Assembly: GCF_900156315.1 (NCBI RefSeq)
Contig: NZ_FTNI01000003.1
Coordinates: forward strand, 409,667-473,666
DNA length: 64,000 bases
Direction: 5' to 3'
Source of the DNA: Microbispora rosea
Lineage (GTDB): Bacteria > Actinomycetota > Actinomycetes > Streptosporangiales > Streptosporangiaceae
Shown: positions 51,783 through 60,238 of the stretch, one piece after another
Numbering within the stretch: position 1 is the stretch's first letter
Layout: each line of letters starts with the position of its first letter
The notes under the pieces: generated by a model
The model's input: only the letters and a program-made list of their open reading frames with translations
Databases searched by the model: none
What the model was told of the DNA's origin: nothing
Position numbers and translations under genes: made by a program

Positions 51783-52778
51783 TCAGACGCGGAACGACGC
51801 GCGGGCCATGCGGCGCACCCGCTCCTCGTCCACCGTGTGCCCGAGACCGGGCTGGGTGAGCGGCACCGCGACGACCCCGCCGGACGCGCCGACCGGCGGG
51901 AGCACCACCTGCGCGCTTCGCGGCGGCTCGGCGACGTCGCTGGGCAGGGTGCAGCCGGGCAGGCTCGCGACGGCGACCGTCGCGGCCCGGGCCAGCCCCG
52001 CGCCGAGGCCGCCGGCGCAGACGATGTCCCATCCGGCCTCCACCGCGCGGTCGTGCGCGCGCCGTACGGCGCCGAGCGACCCGAACTTCGCGGGACGCAG
52101 CAGCAGGGCCCGGCCCGCGTTGAGGCTCACCGCCTCGTCGAGCTCGGACACGCGGGCCACCTCGACCGCGACCGCGGCCGACACCCGGTCCTGCAGGTCG
52201 GCGCTGGTCAGCAGGTCCTTGAAGGGGCGTTCGATGGCCACCACCCCGTAGGCGTCCAGCGCCTCAAGCTGCGCGATCTCCGTGTAGGCGCCGTGACCGT
52301 CCACCGCGATGGCCAGGCCGGGATAGGCGGCGCGCACGGCCCGCAGCGGCTCGACGTCCCAGCCGGGGTGGACGTCCAGCGTCACGTGCCCGTAGCCCGC
52401 GCAGACGTGCCGGTTCACCCGGGCGACCATGCTCTCCAGGGAGCGGTCCGCCGTCAGCCTGACGGTCGCGATCAGGGACGTGCGGCTGCCGCCGAGGGCG
52501 TGGGAGAGCGGGACGCCGTTCATGCGGCCCCACAGGTCCCAGCAGGCCATGTCGCCGGCCGCGCCGCCGGGGACGTCCCCCAGCTCCGACGGGTGCTCCC
52601 AGTCGAGGCCGATGAGCGCGGGCAGGGCCCGCTCCAGCGGGCCGGCCGCGGCGGGATCGACGGCCTCGCCCCAGCCGACCATGCCGCCGTAGTCCGTGAT
52701 CTTCACCAGGACGGTCTCCGGACGCCTGCCGTACGGCAGGGTCATCCTGAAGACCTCCAGCTCCCGGACACGCGGCAC
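51783..52778 (-). CDS. Enolase-superfamily protein (OSBS/NSAR-like) lacking catalytic lysines
   Basis: A 331-residue protein that follows o-succinylbenzoate synthase/N-succinylamino-acid racemase sequences closely: PYGRRPETVLVKITDYGG, DMACWDLWGRMNGVPL, then HPGWDVEPLRAVRAAYPGL, IAVDGHGAYTE, IERPF and a C-terminal GGLGAGLARAATVAVASLPG. The metal ligands are plausible (D160, E183, E206). However, the K-x-K motif after strand two is D135-V-H137, and the second-face lysine before the PGR/GG loop is R228. Both acid/base lysines are therefore gone. It may be a non-catalytic or newly specialised paralogue. It lies downstream of an MFS gene in the same direction, with a 106-bp gap. Confidence 0.82.
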   Translation of the reverse strand: MPRVRELEVFRMTLPYGRRPETVLVKITDYGGMVGWGEAVDPAAAGPLERALPALIGLDWEHPSELGDVPGGAAGDMACWDLWGRMNGVPLSHALGGSRTSLIATVRLTADRSLESMVARVNRHVCAGYGHVTLDVHPGWDVEPLRAVRAAYPGLAIAVDGHGAYTEIAQLEALDAYGVVAIERPFKDLLTSADLQDRVSAAVAVEVARVSELDEAVSLNAGRALLLRPAKFGSLGAVRRAHDRAVEAGWDIVCAGGLGAGLARAATVAVASLPGCTLPSDVAEPPRSAQVVLPPVGASGGVVAVPLTQPGLGHTVDEERVRRMARASFRV

Positions 52779-52884
52779 TCGGATCCCCTCGTTTCTTCCC
52801 CCGGTTCCCGCCCAGGCCGTTCCGGCGGCGCCTCGGGTGCGCTGCGTCCGGCGGCCTGCTCCACGGCGGGATTCCGGGATTTCC

Positions 52885-54249
52885 CTAGACCTCCATGGTG
52901 CCCGCTTCGCGGCGGTGCTCGAAACGGCCGCCGATGAGGGTGGCCGTGCCCGCCATGACGACGAGCAGGCCCAGGCACGTCACGTAGACCCACGGCCGGC
53001 CCCCGTACGCGGCGAACAACGCCCCGGTGATCGCGACGGCGACGACGGAGAAGACCGACTCGCCGATGCTCAGCGACGCGCTGTTGCGGCCCTCCTCCCC
53101 GGGCGTGGACAGCTCCAGCACCAGCACCGACAACGTCGGGAAGACCATTCCGATGCCCAGGCCCGCCACGACCCAGCCCGCGAAGACCACGAGCACCGGC
53201 GTGGCGGGGATGACGATCAGAGCGGTGACGCAGATGCCGGCGGCGATCAGCGTCGCGCCGAGGCGGATGGTCAGCGCCCGCGCATGGGGCCTGCGGCCCT
53301 GGATCCACGAGCCGAGCGACCAGGCGAGGGCCCCTCCGGTGAGCGCGAGCCCGGCCTCGGCCGTGTTGAGGTGCCGCTCCTGCACCAGCATCAGCGGGAC
53401 GAACACCTCGGCGGCGAAGAACGATCCGGCGGCCAGGCCGCGCAGCGCGATCACGGTGGGCAGCCCGCGGGCCGCGCGCAGCGTCCCCGCCGGCAGCAGT
53501 TTCGGCAGCGCCAGCGCGAGGACCGCCAGCCCGGCGACCGCCAGGACGATCCCCGCGCCCGCCGCGCCGCTGCCGTACTGCAGCAGGGCCGCGCCGATGG
53601 CGGCGCAGACGCCCCAGGCGAGCCGGGGCAGGAAGGCCCGGCCCATCGCCTCCCTGGGCTGTCCGTCCCTGGCGGGCAGTCCCCGCCACATGATCAGCGC
53701 GGCGGGGACCGACAGCACCGCCACGCCCAGGAAGATCAGGCGCCAGCTCCAGGTCTCCGCCACGAAGCCCGTGACCGCCGGGCCGACCACGGACGGCAGC
53801 ACCCAGGCCGCGGCCAGCGCGGAGAACACCCGCGGGTGCATGGCGGAGGGGTAGGCCTGGGCGACGAGGACGTACAGCGCCACGTTGAACAGGCCGCCGC
53901 CGAGTCCCTGGAGGAATCGCCCGACGAGGAAGGCCTCCATGGCGGGCGCGAACCCGGAGACGGCCAGCCCGGCGACGAACCCCGCCACTCCCGTCCACAA
54001 GGCGGGGAACGGCCCCCGCGCGTCGCTCCAGCGCCCGCCGACCATCGTGGCGATGACGTTGGCTGCCATGCCGCCGCTGAACGCGAGGCCGTACAGGTGG
54101 TAGCCGTTCAGCTCCCGGCCGATCAGGGGCATCGCGGTGGCCACCGCCAGATACTCGAACGCCACGAGCATCACCAGGGCCACGATCCCGACGCTCAGGG
54201 CACGGTAGCGCTGGCTGAAGACGGCTGGGGCGGTCATTACCGAAGACAT
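52885..54249 (-). CDS. MFS transporter
   Basis: A 454-residue membrane protein with twelve to fourteen hydrophobic segments. The loop between helices two and three has GGRWSDARGPFPALW (the MFS G-x-x-x-D-R/K-x-G-R equivalent) and GRFLQGLGGGLFNVALY, the motif C-like pattern of drug exporters. It resembles the DHA2/EmrB side of the family; substrate unknown. The ATG at 54249 comes 17 bp after the VWA stop, with no ribosome site. A TAATGT hexamer seven bases upstream could give a leaderless message; otherwise it is read through from the VWA operon. Confidence 0.9.
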   Translation of the reverse strand: MSSVMTAPAVFSQRYRALSVGIVALVMLVAFEYLAVATAMPLIGRELNGYHLYGLAFSGGMAANVIATMVGGRWSDARGPFPALWTGVAGFVAGLAVSGFAPAMEAFLVGRFLQGLGGGLFNVALYVLVAQAYPSAMHPRVFSALAAAWVLPSVVGPAVTGFVAETWSWRLIFLGVAVLSVPAALIMWRGLPARDGQPREAMGRAFLPRLAWGVCAAIGAALLQYGSGAAGAGIVLAVAGLAVLALALPKLLPAGTLRAARGLPTVIALRGLAAGSFFAAEVFVPLMLVQERHLNTAEAGLALTGGALAWSLGSWIQGRRPHARALTIRLGATLIAAGICVTALIVIPATPVLVVFAGWVVAGLGIGMVFPTLSVLVLELSTPGEEGRNSASLSIGESVFSVVAVAITGALFAAYGGRPWVYVTCLGLLVVMAGTATLIGGRFEHRREAGTMEV

Positions 54250-54266
54250 GATACGGACATTACAAA

Positions 54267-55400
54267 TCACCGTCCTGACCCGAAAATGCGACCTTGGTCG
54301 TAAGACCGGCGCTCGATGGCGGCCGCCATGAGGCCGGGAAAGGCGTCCGGCGTGCAGGCGAACGCCGGCACGCCCATCGCGGCCAGCACCGCCGCGTTGT
54401 CGTGGTCGTACTGCGGCGTCCCCTCGTCCGACAGCGCGAGCAGCACGATCACCTGGACCCCGGCGGCGGTCATGGCGGCGATCCGGCGCAGCATCTCCTC
54501 CCGCGGCCCGCCCTCGTACAGGTCGCTGACCAGCAGGAAGATCGTGTCGGCCGGCCGGGTGACGAGTCTCTGGCAGTAGGCCACCGCCCGGTTGATGTCG
54601 GTGCCGCCGCCGAGCTGGGTGCCGAACAGCACCTCGACGGGGTCGTGCAGCCGATCGGTCAGGTCGGCCACAGCCGTGTCGAAGGCCACGAACGAGGTCT
54701 TGAGCGAACGCATCGAGGCGAGCACCGCGGCGAAGACGCCCGCGTACACCATCGAGGCCGCCATCGATCCGCTCTGGTCGACGGCCAGCACGACCTCCCG
54801 CTGGACGGCCCGCTGCCCTCGGGCGTACCCGACCAGCCGGGACGGCACGACGGTCTTCCGCTCGGGCAGGTAGTTGCGCAGGTTCGCCCGGATCGTACGG
54901 TTCCAGTCGACCTCGGCCGCCCTCCTGGGCCGGTGGGTCCTGGCCGAGCGGTCGAGCGCGCCGCTGACGGCCGTCAGGGTGCGCCGCGTGAGTCGCGCCT
55001 CCAGCTCCCGCACGACCGTGCGGACGACGGACCTGGCCGACTCGCGGGCCCGCTCCGGCATAAGCCGGCTCAGCGACAGCAGCGTGCCCACCAGGTGCAC
55101 GTCGGGCTCCACGGCCTCCAGCATCTCGGGCTCCAGCAGGAGCCGGGTCAGGTCGAGCCGGTCGATGGCGTCCTTCTGCATGACCTGCACGACCCCCGAG
55201 GGGAAGTGCTCCCTGATGTCCCCCAGCCATCGGGCCACCCGGGGCGCGGACGCGCCGAGGCCGGCGCCGCGCCGCTCCTGCCCGTCGTAGAGGGCCGCGA
55301 GGGCGGCGTCCATCCGGGCGTCCGCTCCTTCCAGCGTGCCCTCCGCCGCGCCGCCCAGCACCAGCCGCCAGCGGCGCGACCGCTCGTCCTCGCCCTCCAT
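54267..55400 (-). CDS. VWA-domain protein of the MoxR/DUF5682 operon
   Basis: A 377-residue soluble protein. A helical N-terminal region (about 1-195) precedes a C-terminal von Willebrand A domain with an intact metal site: D208-Q-S-G-S212 (DxSxS), a threonine in GGGTDINRAV and the aspartate of VSDLYEGGPREEML. It probably works with the MoxR ATPase two genes upstream, as MoxR-VWA pairs act as chaperone or metal/cofactor insertion machines. Start and upstream stop share one base (TGATG), so it is translationally coupled to the DUF5682 gene. No signal peptide. Confidence 0.9.
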   Translation of the reverse strand: MEGEDERSRRWRLVLGGAAEGTLEGADARMDAALAALYDGQERRGAGLGASAPRVARWLGDIREHFPSGVVQVMQKDAIDRLDLTRLLLEPEMLEAVEPDVHLVGTLLSLSRLMPERARESARSVVRTVVRELEARLTRRTLTAVSGALDRSARTHRPRRAAEVDWNRTIRANLRNYLPERKTVVPSRLVGYARGQRAVQREVVLAVDQSGSMAASMVYAGVFAAVLASMRSLKTSFVAFDTAVADLTDRLHDPVEVLFGTQLGGGTDINRAVAYCQRLVTRPADTIFLLVSDLYEGGPREEMLRRIAAMTAAGVQVIVLLALSDEGTPQYDHDNAAVLAAMGVPAFACTPDAFPGLMAAAIERRSYDQGRIFGSGR

Positions 55401-57799
55401 CAGAGCCTCCCGCCCGTCTCGCGCCCCAGGATGTCGCGCACGGTCCGCACGGCCCCCGCCGCCAGCCCGTCGTCGTAGCCCGCCTCCTCGTCGCCGCCCG
55501 GCGAACCGGCGCGGAGCGCGCCGCCTGAGCGGACCCTGCGGCCGATCATCCGCCGCTCGGGCGCAGGGACCGCCCCGAACGTGCGCCGCAGCAGCGGCAG
55601 CACGTCCACGAACGCCTCGGGTGACAGGCCGGTGAGCCAGGCGTCCACGGTGGCCAGCAGGCGCGGGTCGTGGACGAGCAGCAGGCCGCCCCCGGACAGG
55701 AAGCCCTCCATCCAGGCCGCCGACCGGGCCGGGGGGTTGCCGGACGACATCGACCGCGCCATGCGGGCGGCGACGTCGTCCTCCAGCGCCTCGGCGTCGA
55801 ACAGGATCCGCACGATCCGGCCGTCGAGCAGCCCCGGCAGGTCGTCGCGCCGGGCGATCCCGGCCAGCGTCGCGAGCCACCGGCCGCCGCCCATCAACGC
55901 GGCGGCGGTGTGGACGCCGTCCATCAACGCCGCCATCTCGCGGGCCGCGTCCTCGTCCAGCCCCGTGAGGGCGGGGGACAGCCCGGCGCAGATCCGCGCG
56001 AGCATCGACTCGGTGACGCCCGTGAGGCCCTCGGTGCCGCGCACGTCCCCGTACCTGCGGGCCCGCACGAGCGCGGGTAGGGCCCCCATGAGGTGACGCA
56101 CCTCGCCGTCGAGCGCCGCCCGGTCCTCTATGCGCCCCAGGACGTACGGCAGCGCGTCCGGCAGGTGGGCGAGCAGGCAGCGCTCGACCAGCGCGGCCAG
56201 CTCCGGCAGACCCGCGCCGCCCGCGAGGTCGCGCACGCGGGCCGTCGCCGCCGCCTCGACCGTGATCCCCCACACGGCGGCCTCGATGAGGGCCACGTCG
56301 AGCTCCGGACGCCACTCAAGCGACCACGACTCCTTGAACGTTCCCTTGCTCCGGGCCCGCCGTGGCGTCCCCCAGGGCACGCCCAGCAGGGCGAGCCGGT
56401 GCAGCAGACGGCTGCGGCCGAGGTCGAGCGGCCTGCGCAGGTCGAGGTCGTGCTCCCCGGCCATGACCTCGGGCTTCATGCGCAGCTGCCGCTGCTCGTC
56501 GCGCAGGTCCCGCCGCAGCGGCACCATCGGCGTGGCGTCCGGCACCCGCCCGAGCCGCTCCCCCACGACCATCCGCCGCTGGACCAGCTCGACCGGCAGC
56601 TCGTCGCCGCCGCACAGCACCGCCCTGACCGCATCGGTGACCTCCGGCAGACCGGCGAGCGGCCTGCCGCGCAGCGTCGCCAGGCTCTCGGCCAGCCGTA
56701 CGGCCTCGATGACGTCCGCGGAGGAGACGGGCAGGTCCTCCTCCCGCAGGATCGCGGCGGCGCCCGCGAGCCAGCGCTCCACCGGGCGGTCGGGCACCGT
56801 GAACAGGTGCTCGTACCACCCGGGCGCGGCGACGCCCGCGCCGTAGCCCGCGCCCGCGGCGAGCCGTCCGTGGGTCCACGGCACCCACGTCATCTCGACC
56901 CTGACCTTCGGCATGCCGCGCAGCAGCCGCTCGTCCTCGGCCGCGGAAGGCAGACGGCCGGGCCCGTCCAGCGCGTACGGGCCGGGCCCGGCGGCCGGGC
57001 CGGGCGGGGTCAGCGCCGGCAGGTGCCAGGCTCCGCAGACCACCGCGATCCGGCTGAAGCCCTCCCGCGCCGCCTTCCGCAGCGTCCTGCGCATGTAGGC
57101 CTCGCGCCGGGCCTCGACGCCCTCCGCGACGTGCCCCTCGCGCACGGCCCGCATCGCCTCCGCGACCACGTCGAGCGTCCGGGCCTCGCCCCGGTGCTCG
57201 ACCAGGTCCTCCCACCACCGCTCCGGGTCGTCGTACCCCGCCGCGCGGGCGAGCTCGCCGATGGGATCGCGGCGTACGGGGTCGGCGTCGAGCGCGAGAC
57301 TGTGCGCGGCGGGCAGGTCGCAGAACCGCACCTCGACGCCCGCCCTGGCGGCGTAGGCGATGGCCTGCCATTCCGGTGAGAACTCCGCGAACGGCCAGAA
57401 GGCGGCCCGCGACGGCTCCCCCGGCACGTACGCCAGCAGCGCGACGGGCGGGCGCATGCCGGGATCGGCGGCGAGCGCCACCAGGCCGTCGGCCTCGGGA
57501 GGGCCCTCGACGAGCACCAGATCGGGCCGGATCCTGTCCAGCTCGTCACGCACGGCCCTGGCCGAACCCGGCCCGTGGTGCCGCACCCCCAGCACCGACA
57601 AGCGCGGCACCGGCAGACCGGGCACCGGCGCCTCCGGCCCGTCCTCGCCGCCTCCCGCGCGGCTCCGGTCGTCGCGGCCGTCCCCGCGCCGGGAACCGCC
57701 CCGGTCGCCGCTCAGGCCGCCGCCCAGGCCACCGCCTTGGCCGCCGTCCGGGCCTCCGTCCGGGCCGGTCAGGGCGCCGTCGGCGATCTCAGCCGGCAT
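55400..57799 (-). CDS. DUF5682 protein with TraB/EreA-like N-terminal domain
   Basis: A 799-residue cytoplasmic protein. After a Gly/Asp-rich low-complexity start (about 1-62), a domain opens LSVLGVRHHGPGSARAVRDEL (H74, H75) with LVLVEGPPEA, AFWPFAEFSPEW and later AVVCGAWHLPAL (about 253-263). This pattern of early histidine motif, glutamate, and late G-x-x-H is that of TraB/TIKI and erythromycin-esterase-like folds (inference by motif only). The remaining 500 residues are helical and conserved within DUF5682 (KGTFKESWSLEWRPELDVALIEAAVWG). It lies between MoxR and VWA genes. The start is uncertain: ATG 57799 overlaps MoxR by 11 bases, and a GTG at 57841 has a better ribosome site. Confidence 0.85.
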   Translation of the reverse strand: MPAEIADGALTGPDGGPDGGQGGGLGGGLSGDRGGSRRGDGRDDRSRAGGGEDGPEAPVPGLPVPRLSVLGVRHHGPGSARAVRDELDRIRPDLVLVEGPPEADGLVALAADPGMRPPVALLAYVPGEPSRAAFWPFAEFSPEWQAIAYAARAGVEVRFCDLPAAHSLALDADPVRRDPIGELARAAGYDDPERWWEDLVEHRGEARTLDVVAEAMRAVREGHVAEGVEARREAYMRRTLRKAAREGFSRIAVVCGAWHLPALTPPGPAAGPGPYALDGPGRLPSAAEDERLLRGMPKVRVEMTWVPWTHGRLAAGAGYGAGVAAPGWYEHLFTVPDRPVERWLAGAAAILREEDLPVSSADVIEAVRLAESLATLRGRPLAGLPEVTDAVRAVLCGGDELPVELVQRRMVVGERLGRVPDATPMVPLRRDLRDEQRQLRMKPEVMAGEHDLDLRRPLDLGRSRLLHRLALLGVPWGTPRRARSKGTFKESWSLEWRPELDVALIEAAVWGITVEAAATARVRDLAGGAGLPELAALVERCLLAHLPDALPYVLGRIEDRAALDGEVRHLMGALPALVRARRYGDVRGTEGLTGVTESMLARICAGLSPALTGLDEDAAREMAALMDGVHTAAALMGGGRWLATLAGIARRDDLPGLLDGRIVRILFDAEALEDDVAARMARSMSSGNPPARSAAWMEGFLSGGGLLLVHDPRLLATVDAWLTGLSPEAFVDVLPLLRRTFGAVPAPERRMIGRRVRSGGALRAGSPGGDEEAGYDDGLAAGAVRTVRDILGRETGGRL

Positions 57800-58856
57800 C
57801 GCGGCAGGCCCGGTAGAAGTCGCGCCAGTCGTCGCGGTCACGGACGACCGTCTCCAGATACTCCTGCCAGACCACGCGGTCGGACACCGGGTCCTGGACC
57901 ACCGCCCCCACGATGCCGCCAGCGACGTCGGCCGGGCGCAGCACGCCGTCCCCGAAGTGAGCCGCGAGCACGATCCCGTTGGTGACGACCGAGATGGCCT
58001 CCGCGGTGCTGAGCGTGCCGCTGGGCGACTTCACCTTGGTCCGCCCGTCGGAGGTGACGCCCGCGCGCAGCTCCCGGAAGACCGTCACCACGCGGCGGAT
58101 CTCCTCCATCCCGGTCACGGTCTCCGGCAGCTCCAGGGCTCGGCCGAGCTGCGCCACGCGCCGGGCCACGATGCCGACCTCCTCCTCCGTGCTGGCGGGG
58201 ACCGGCAGCACGACGGTGTTGAACCGCCTGCGCAGCGCGCTCGACAGGTCGTTGACCCCGCGGTCGCGGTCGTTGGCGGTCGCGATGACGTTGAAGCCCT
58301 TGGCCGCCTGCACCTCCTCCCCCAGCTCCGCGATCGGCAGCGTCTTCTCCGACAGCAGGGTGATCAGGGCGTCCTGTACGTCGGACGGCATGCGGGTGAG
58401 CTCCTCGACCCTGGCCAGCCGTCCCTCCGCCATGGCCCGCATGACCGGGCTCGGGGTCAGCGCCCCGCGGGAAGGGCCCTCCGACAGCAGCCGCGCGTAG
58501 TTCCACCCGTAGCGGACGGCCTCCTCCGCCGTGCCTGCCGTGCCCTGCACGAGCAGGGTCGAGTCGCCGCTGATCGCCGCGGCGAGGTGCTCGGACAACC
58601 AGGTCTTGGCCGTGCCGGGCACGCCGAGCAGCAGCAGCGCCCTGTCGGTGGCGAGCGTCGCCACGGCGACCTCGACGATCCTGCGCGGGCCGATGTACTT
58701 CGGCGTGATCTGGCCGCCGTCCCCCAGCACGTAGGTCGTCACCGCCCAGGGCGACAGCCGCCAGCCCGGCGGGCGTGGCCGGTCGTCGGTCTTCGCGAGG
58801 ATCGTCAGCTCGTCGGCGAACTGGTCCTCCGCGTGCGGGCGCAGAACGCTGGTCAC
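57789..58856 (-). CDS. MoxR-type AAA+ ATPase
   Basis: A 355-residue AAA+ protein with Walker A GVPGTAKTWL (residues 78-87; K84), Walker B region RLARVEELTRMPSDVQDALITLLSEK, sensor-1 asparagine in VIATANDRDRGVND, arginine finger region ALRRRFNTVVLPVP and the C-terminal lid. The usual hydrophobic-DE Walker B reads VEE here, so the acidic pair is E-E. It is expected to act as a hexamer with the VWA protein of the same operon, remodelling a target or inserting metal. The GTG start overlaps the DUF5691 stop (GTGA). Confidence 0.93.
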   Translation of the reverse strand: MTSVLRPHAEDQFADELTILAKTDDRPRPPGWRLSPWAVTTYVLGDGGQITPKYIGPRRIVEVAVATLATDRALLLLGVPGTAKTWLSEHLAAAISGDSTLLVQGTAGTAEEAVRYGWNYARLLSEGPSRGALTPSPVMRAMAEGRLARVEELTRMPSDVQDALITLLSEKTLPIAELGEEVQAAKGFNVIATANDRDRGVNDLSSALRRRFNTVVLPVPASTEEEVGIVARRVAQLGRALELPETVTGMEEIRRVVTVFRELRAGVTSDGRTKVKSPSGTLSTAEAISVVTNGIVLAAHFGDGVLRPADVAGGIVGAVVQDPVSDRVVWQEYLETVVRDRDDWRDFYRACRDAG

Positions 58857-60238
58857 TCAAGCTCCTTCAGCATCTCGAAACGGAACCGCAGGGTCGCGGC
58901 CAGTTCGGGGACCTCCCCGGCGTACTCGTGCATCGCTGGGTCGAACCGCTCCCCCGCCAGCCGGATCAGCTCGCCGGCGTTCCACGGCTGCGTCCGCGTG
59001 GTCTCGACGATCTTGTTGAGCACGGCCCTCGCCAGCCGCTGCCCCCACGGCCGCGGCACGCCGCCCAGCATCATGACCATCTGACCGTCCACGGGATGGC
59101 CCGCCACGAGTTCCGCCGCCCGGCGGGACCGCTCCTCCGGCGGGAGCACGGCCAGCAGATCGGTCAGCGGCTCGGCCTCGAACAGGGCACGCGCCCACGT
59201 CGCGTCCCGCTGCAGGATGGCGGCCCTGGTCCAGCCCATGCGGACCTCCCGCTGCCAGTCGCCGATCCGGGCCGCCGCGATCTCGTCCGGCGGCATGCCG
59301 AGGTGATCCGGCCAGAACGACAGCGGCGTGTGCGCCACCACCTGCTGGAGCCACCAGCCCCGCGTCTCCATGCCGGCGGGCGGTCGCGCCCTGACGCCGT
59401 CGCGCTCCATCGCGTCGTCGCAGTGCGGCGGCGGCTCGGCCCGGAGCCGCGAGCCGTTCCCGGTCACGAGACGGCGCGCCCGTGCGGTCATGCGCAGGGC
59501 CAGCCGGGACCGGGGCAGGCGGGTGAGGATGTCGGCGGCGGCCTGCCGCACCTCACGGCGCCGGTCGTCGAGCGCCGCCTCCAGGAACGGTTCGTCGGCC
59601 ATGCCGAGACCGTCGGCGAGGATCGTCACGAAGACGGCCCTGTCCTCCGGCGTCTCCGCGCTCCAGCCACGGTCGAGCAACTCCCGGGCGGCGGCGGGGT
59701 CGCGGCGCCGCAAGGCGGCCAGGAAGGCACGCCTGTCGCCGCTCGTGCCGAGCTCCCACACCTCGTCGGGCGGCACGTGCGCCGGCTCCGCCAGCAGATA
59801 GGCCCAGGCCGGGTTGAGACCGGCGAGCCAGCGGCCCCGGACTCCGGTGACCGCCCCCAGGCAGGCGCGGATCGAGCGGTCTCGCGCCCCGAGGTCGAGC
59901 AGCCCGGGGATCATCTCGGCCGGGACCCGAACCCGCCGCGCGGCGGCCGTCTCCAGCCACTCGGTCAGCAGCCTGCCCTGCTCACCCGCGAGCATGCGGG
60001 CGAGCCGGTCCGCGGCGGCGCCGGGCACGAGTGGCATCGTCTCGGCCGCCGCGGGGGCCGGCGGCCTGCCCCTGCCCGGCCGCCGCCCCGCGCGCATCCG
60101 CACCACCTGCTCGGCGGCCCGCTCCAGCAGACTCTCCGGCGGGACGGCGCGGCGGTCGGCGCCCACCAGCGCGGTGGAGACCAGCTCCTCCCACGGCACC
60201 CGTCCGGCCTCCCATCCTCCGGGAACGGCCCGCGTCAT
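58853..60238 (-). CDS. DUF5691 protein
   Basis: A 461-residue protein with the features of DUF5691: a conserved opening WEELVSTALVGADRR, a middle of HEAT-like short helices (DPAAARELLDRGWSAETPEDRAVFV, FLEAALDDRRREVRQAAADILTRLP) and a C-terminal PWNAGELIRLAGERFDPAMHEY. Repeated helical hairpins suggest a protein-protein scaffold. The family is found almost only in this MoxR/VWA/DUF5682/SWIM operon type; no function is established. Start overlaps the previous stop by four bases (ATGA) and its stop overlaps the MoxR start. Confidence 0.85.
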   Translation of the reverse strand: MTRAVPGGWEAGRVPWEELVSTALVGADRRAVPPESLLERAAEQVVRMRAGRRPGRGRPPAPAAAETMPLVPGAAADRLARMLAGEQGRLLTEWLETAAARRVRVPAEMIPGLLDLGARDRSIRACLGAVTGVRGRWLAGLNPAWAYLLAEPAHVPPDEVWELGTSGDRRAFLAALRRRDPAAARELLDRGWSAETPEDRAVFVTILADGLGMADEPFLEAALDDRRREVRQAAADILTRLPRSRLALRMTARARRLVTGNGSRLRAEPPPHCDDAMERDGVRARPPAGMETRGWWLQQVVAHTPLSFWPDHLGMPPDEIAAARIGDWQREVRMGWTRAAILQRDATWARALFEAEPLTDLLAVLPPEERSRRAAELVAGHPVDGQMVMMLGGVPRPWGQRLARAVLNKIVETTRTQPWNAGELIRLAGERFDPAMHEYAGEVPELAATLRFRFEMLKELE

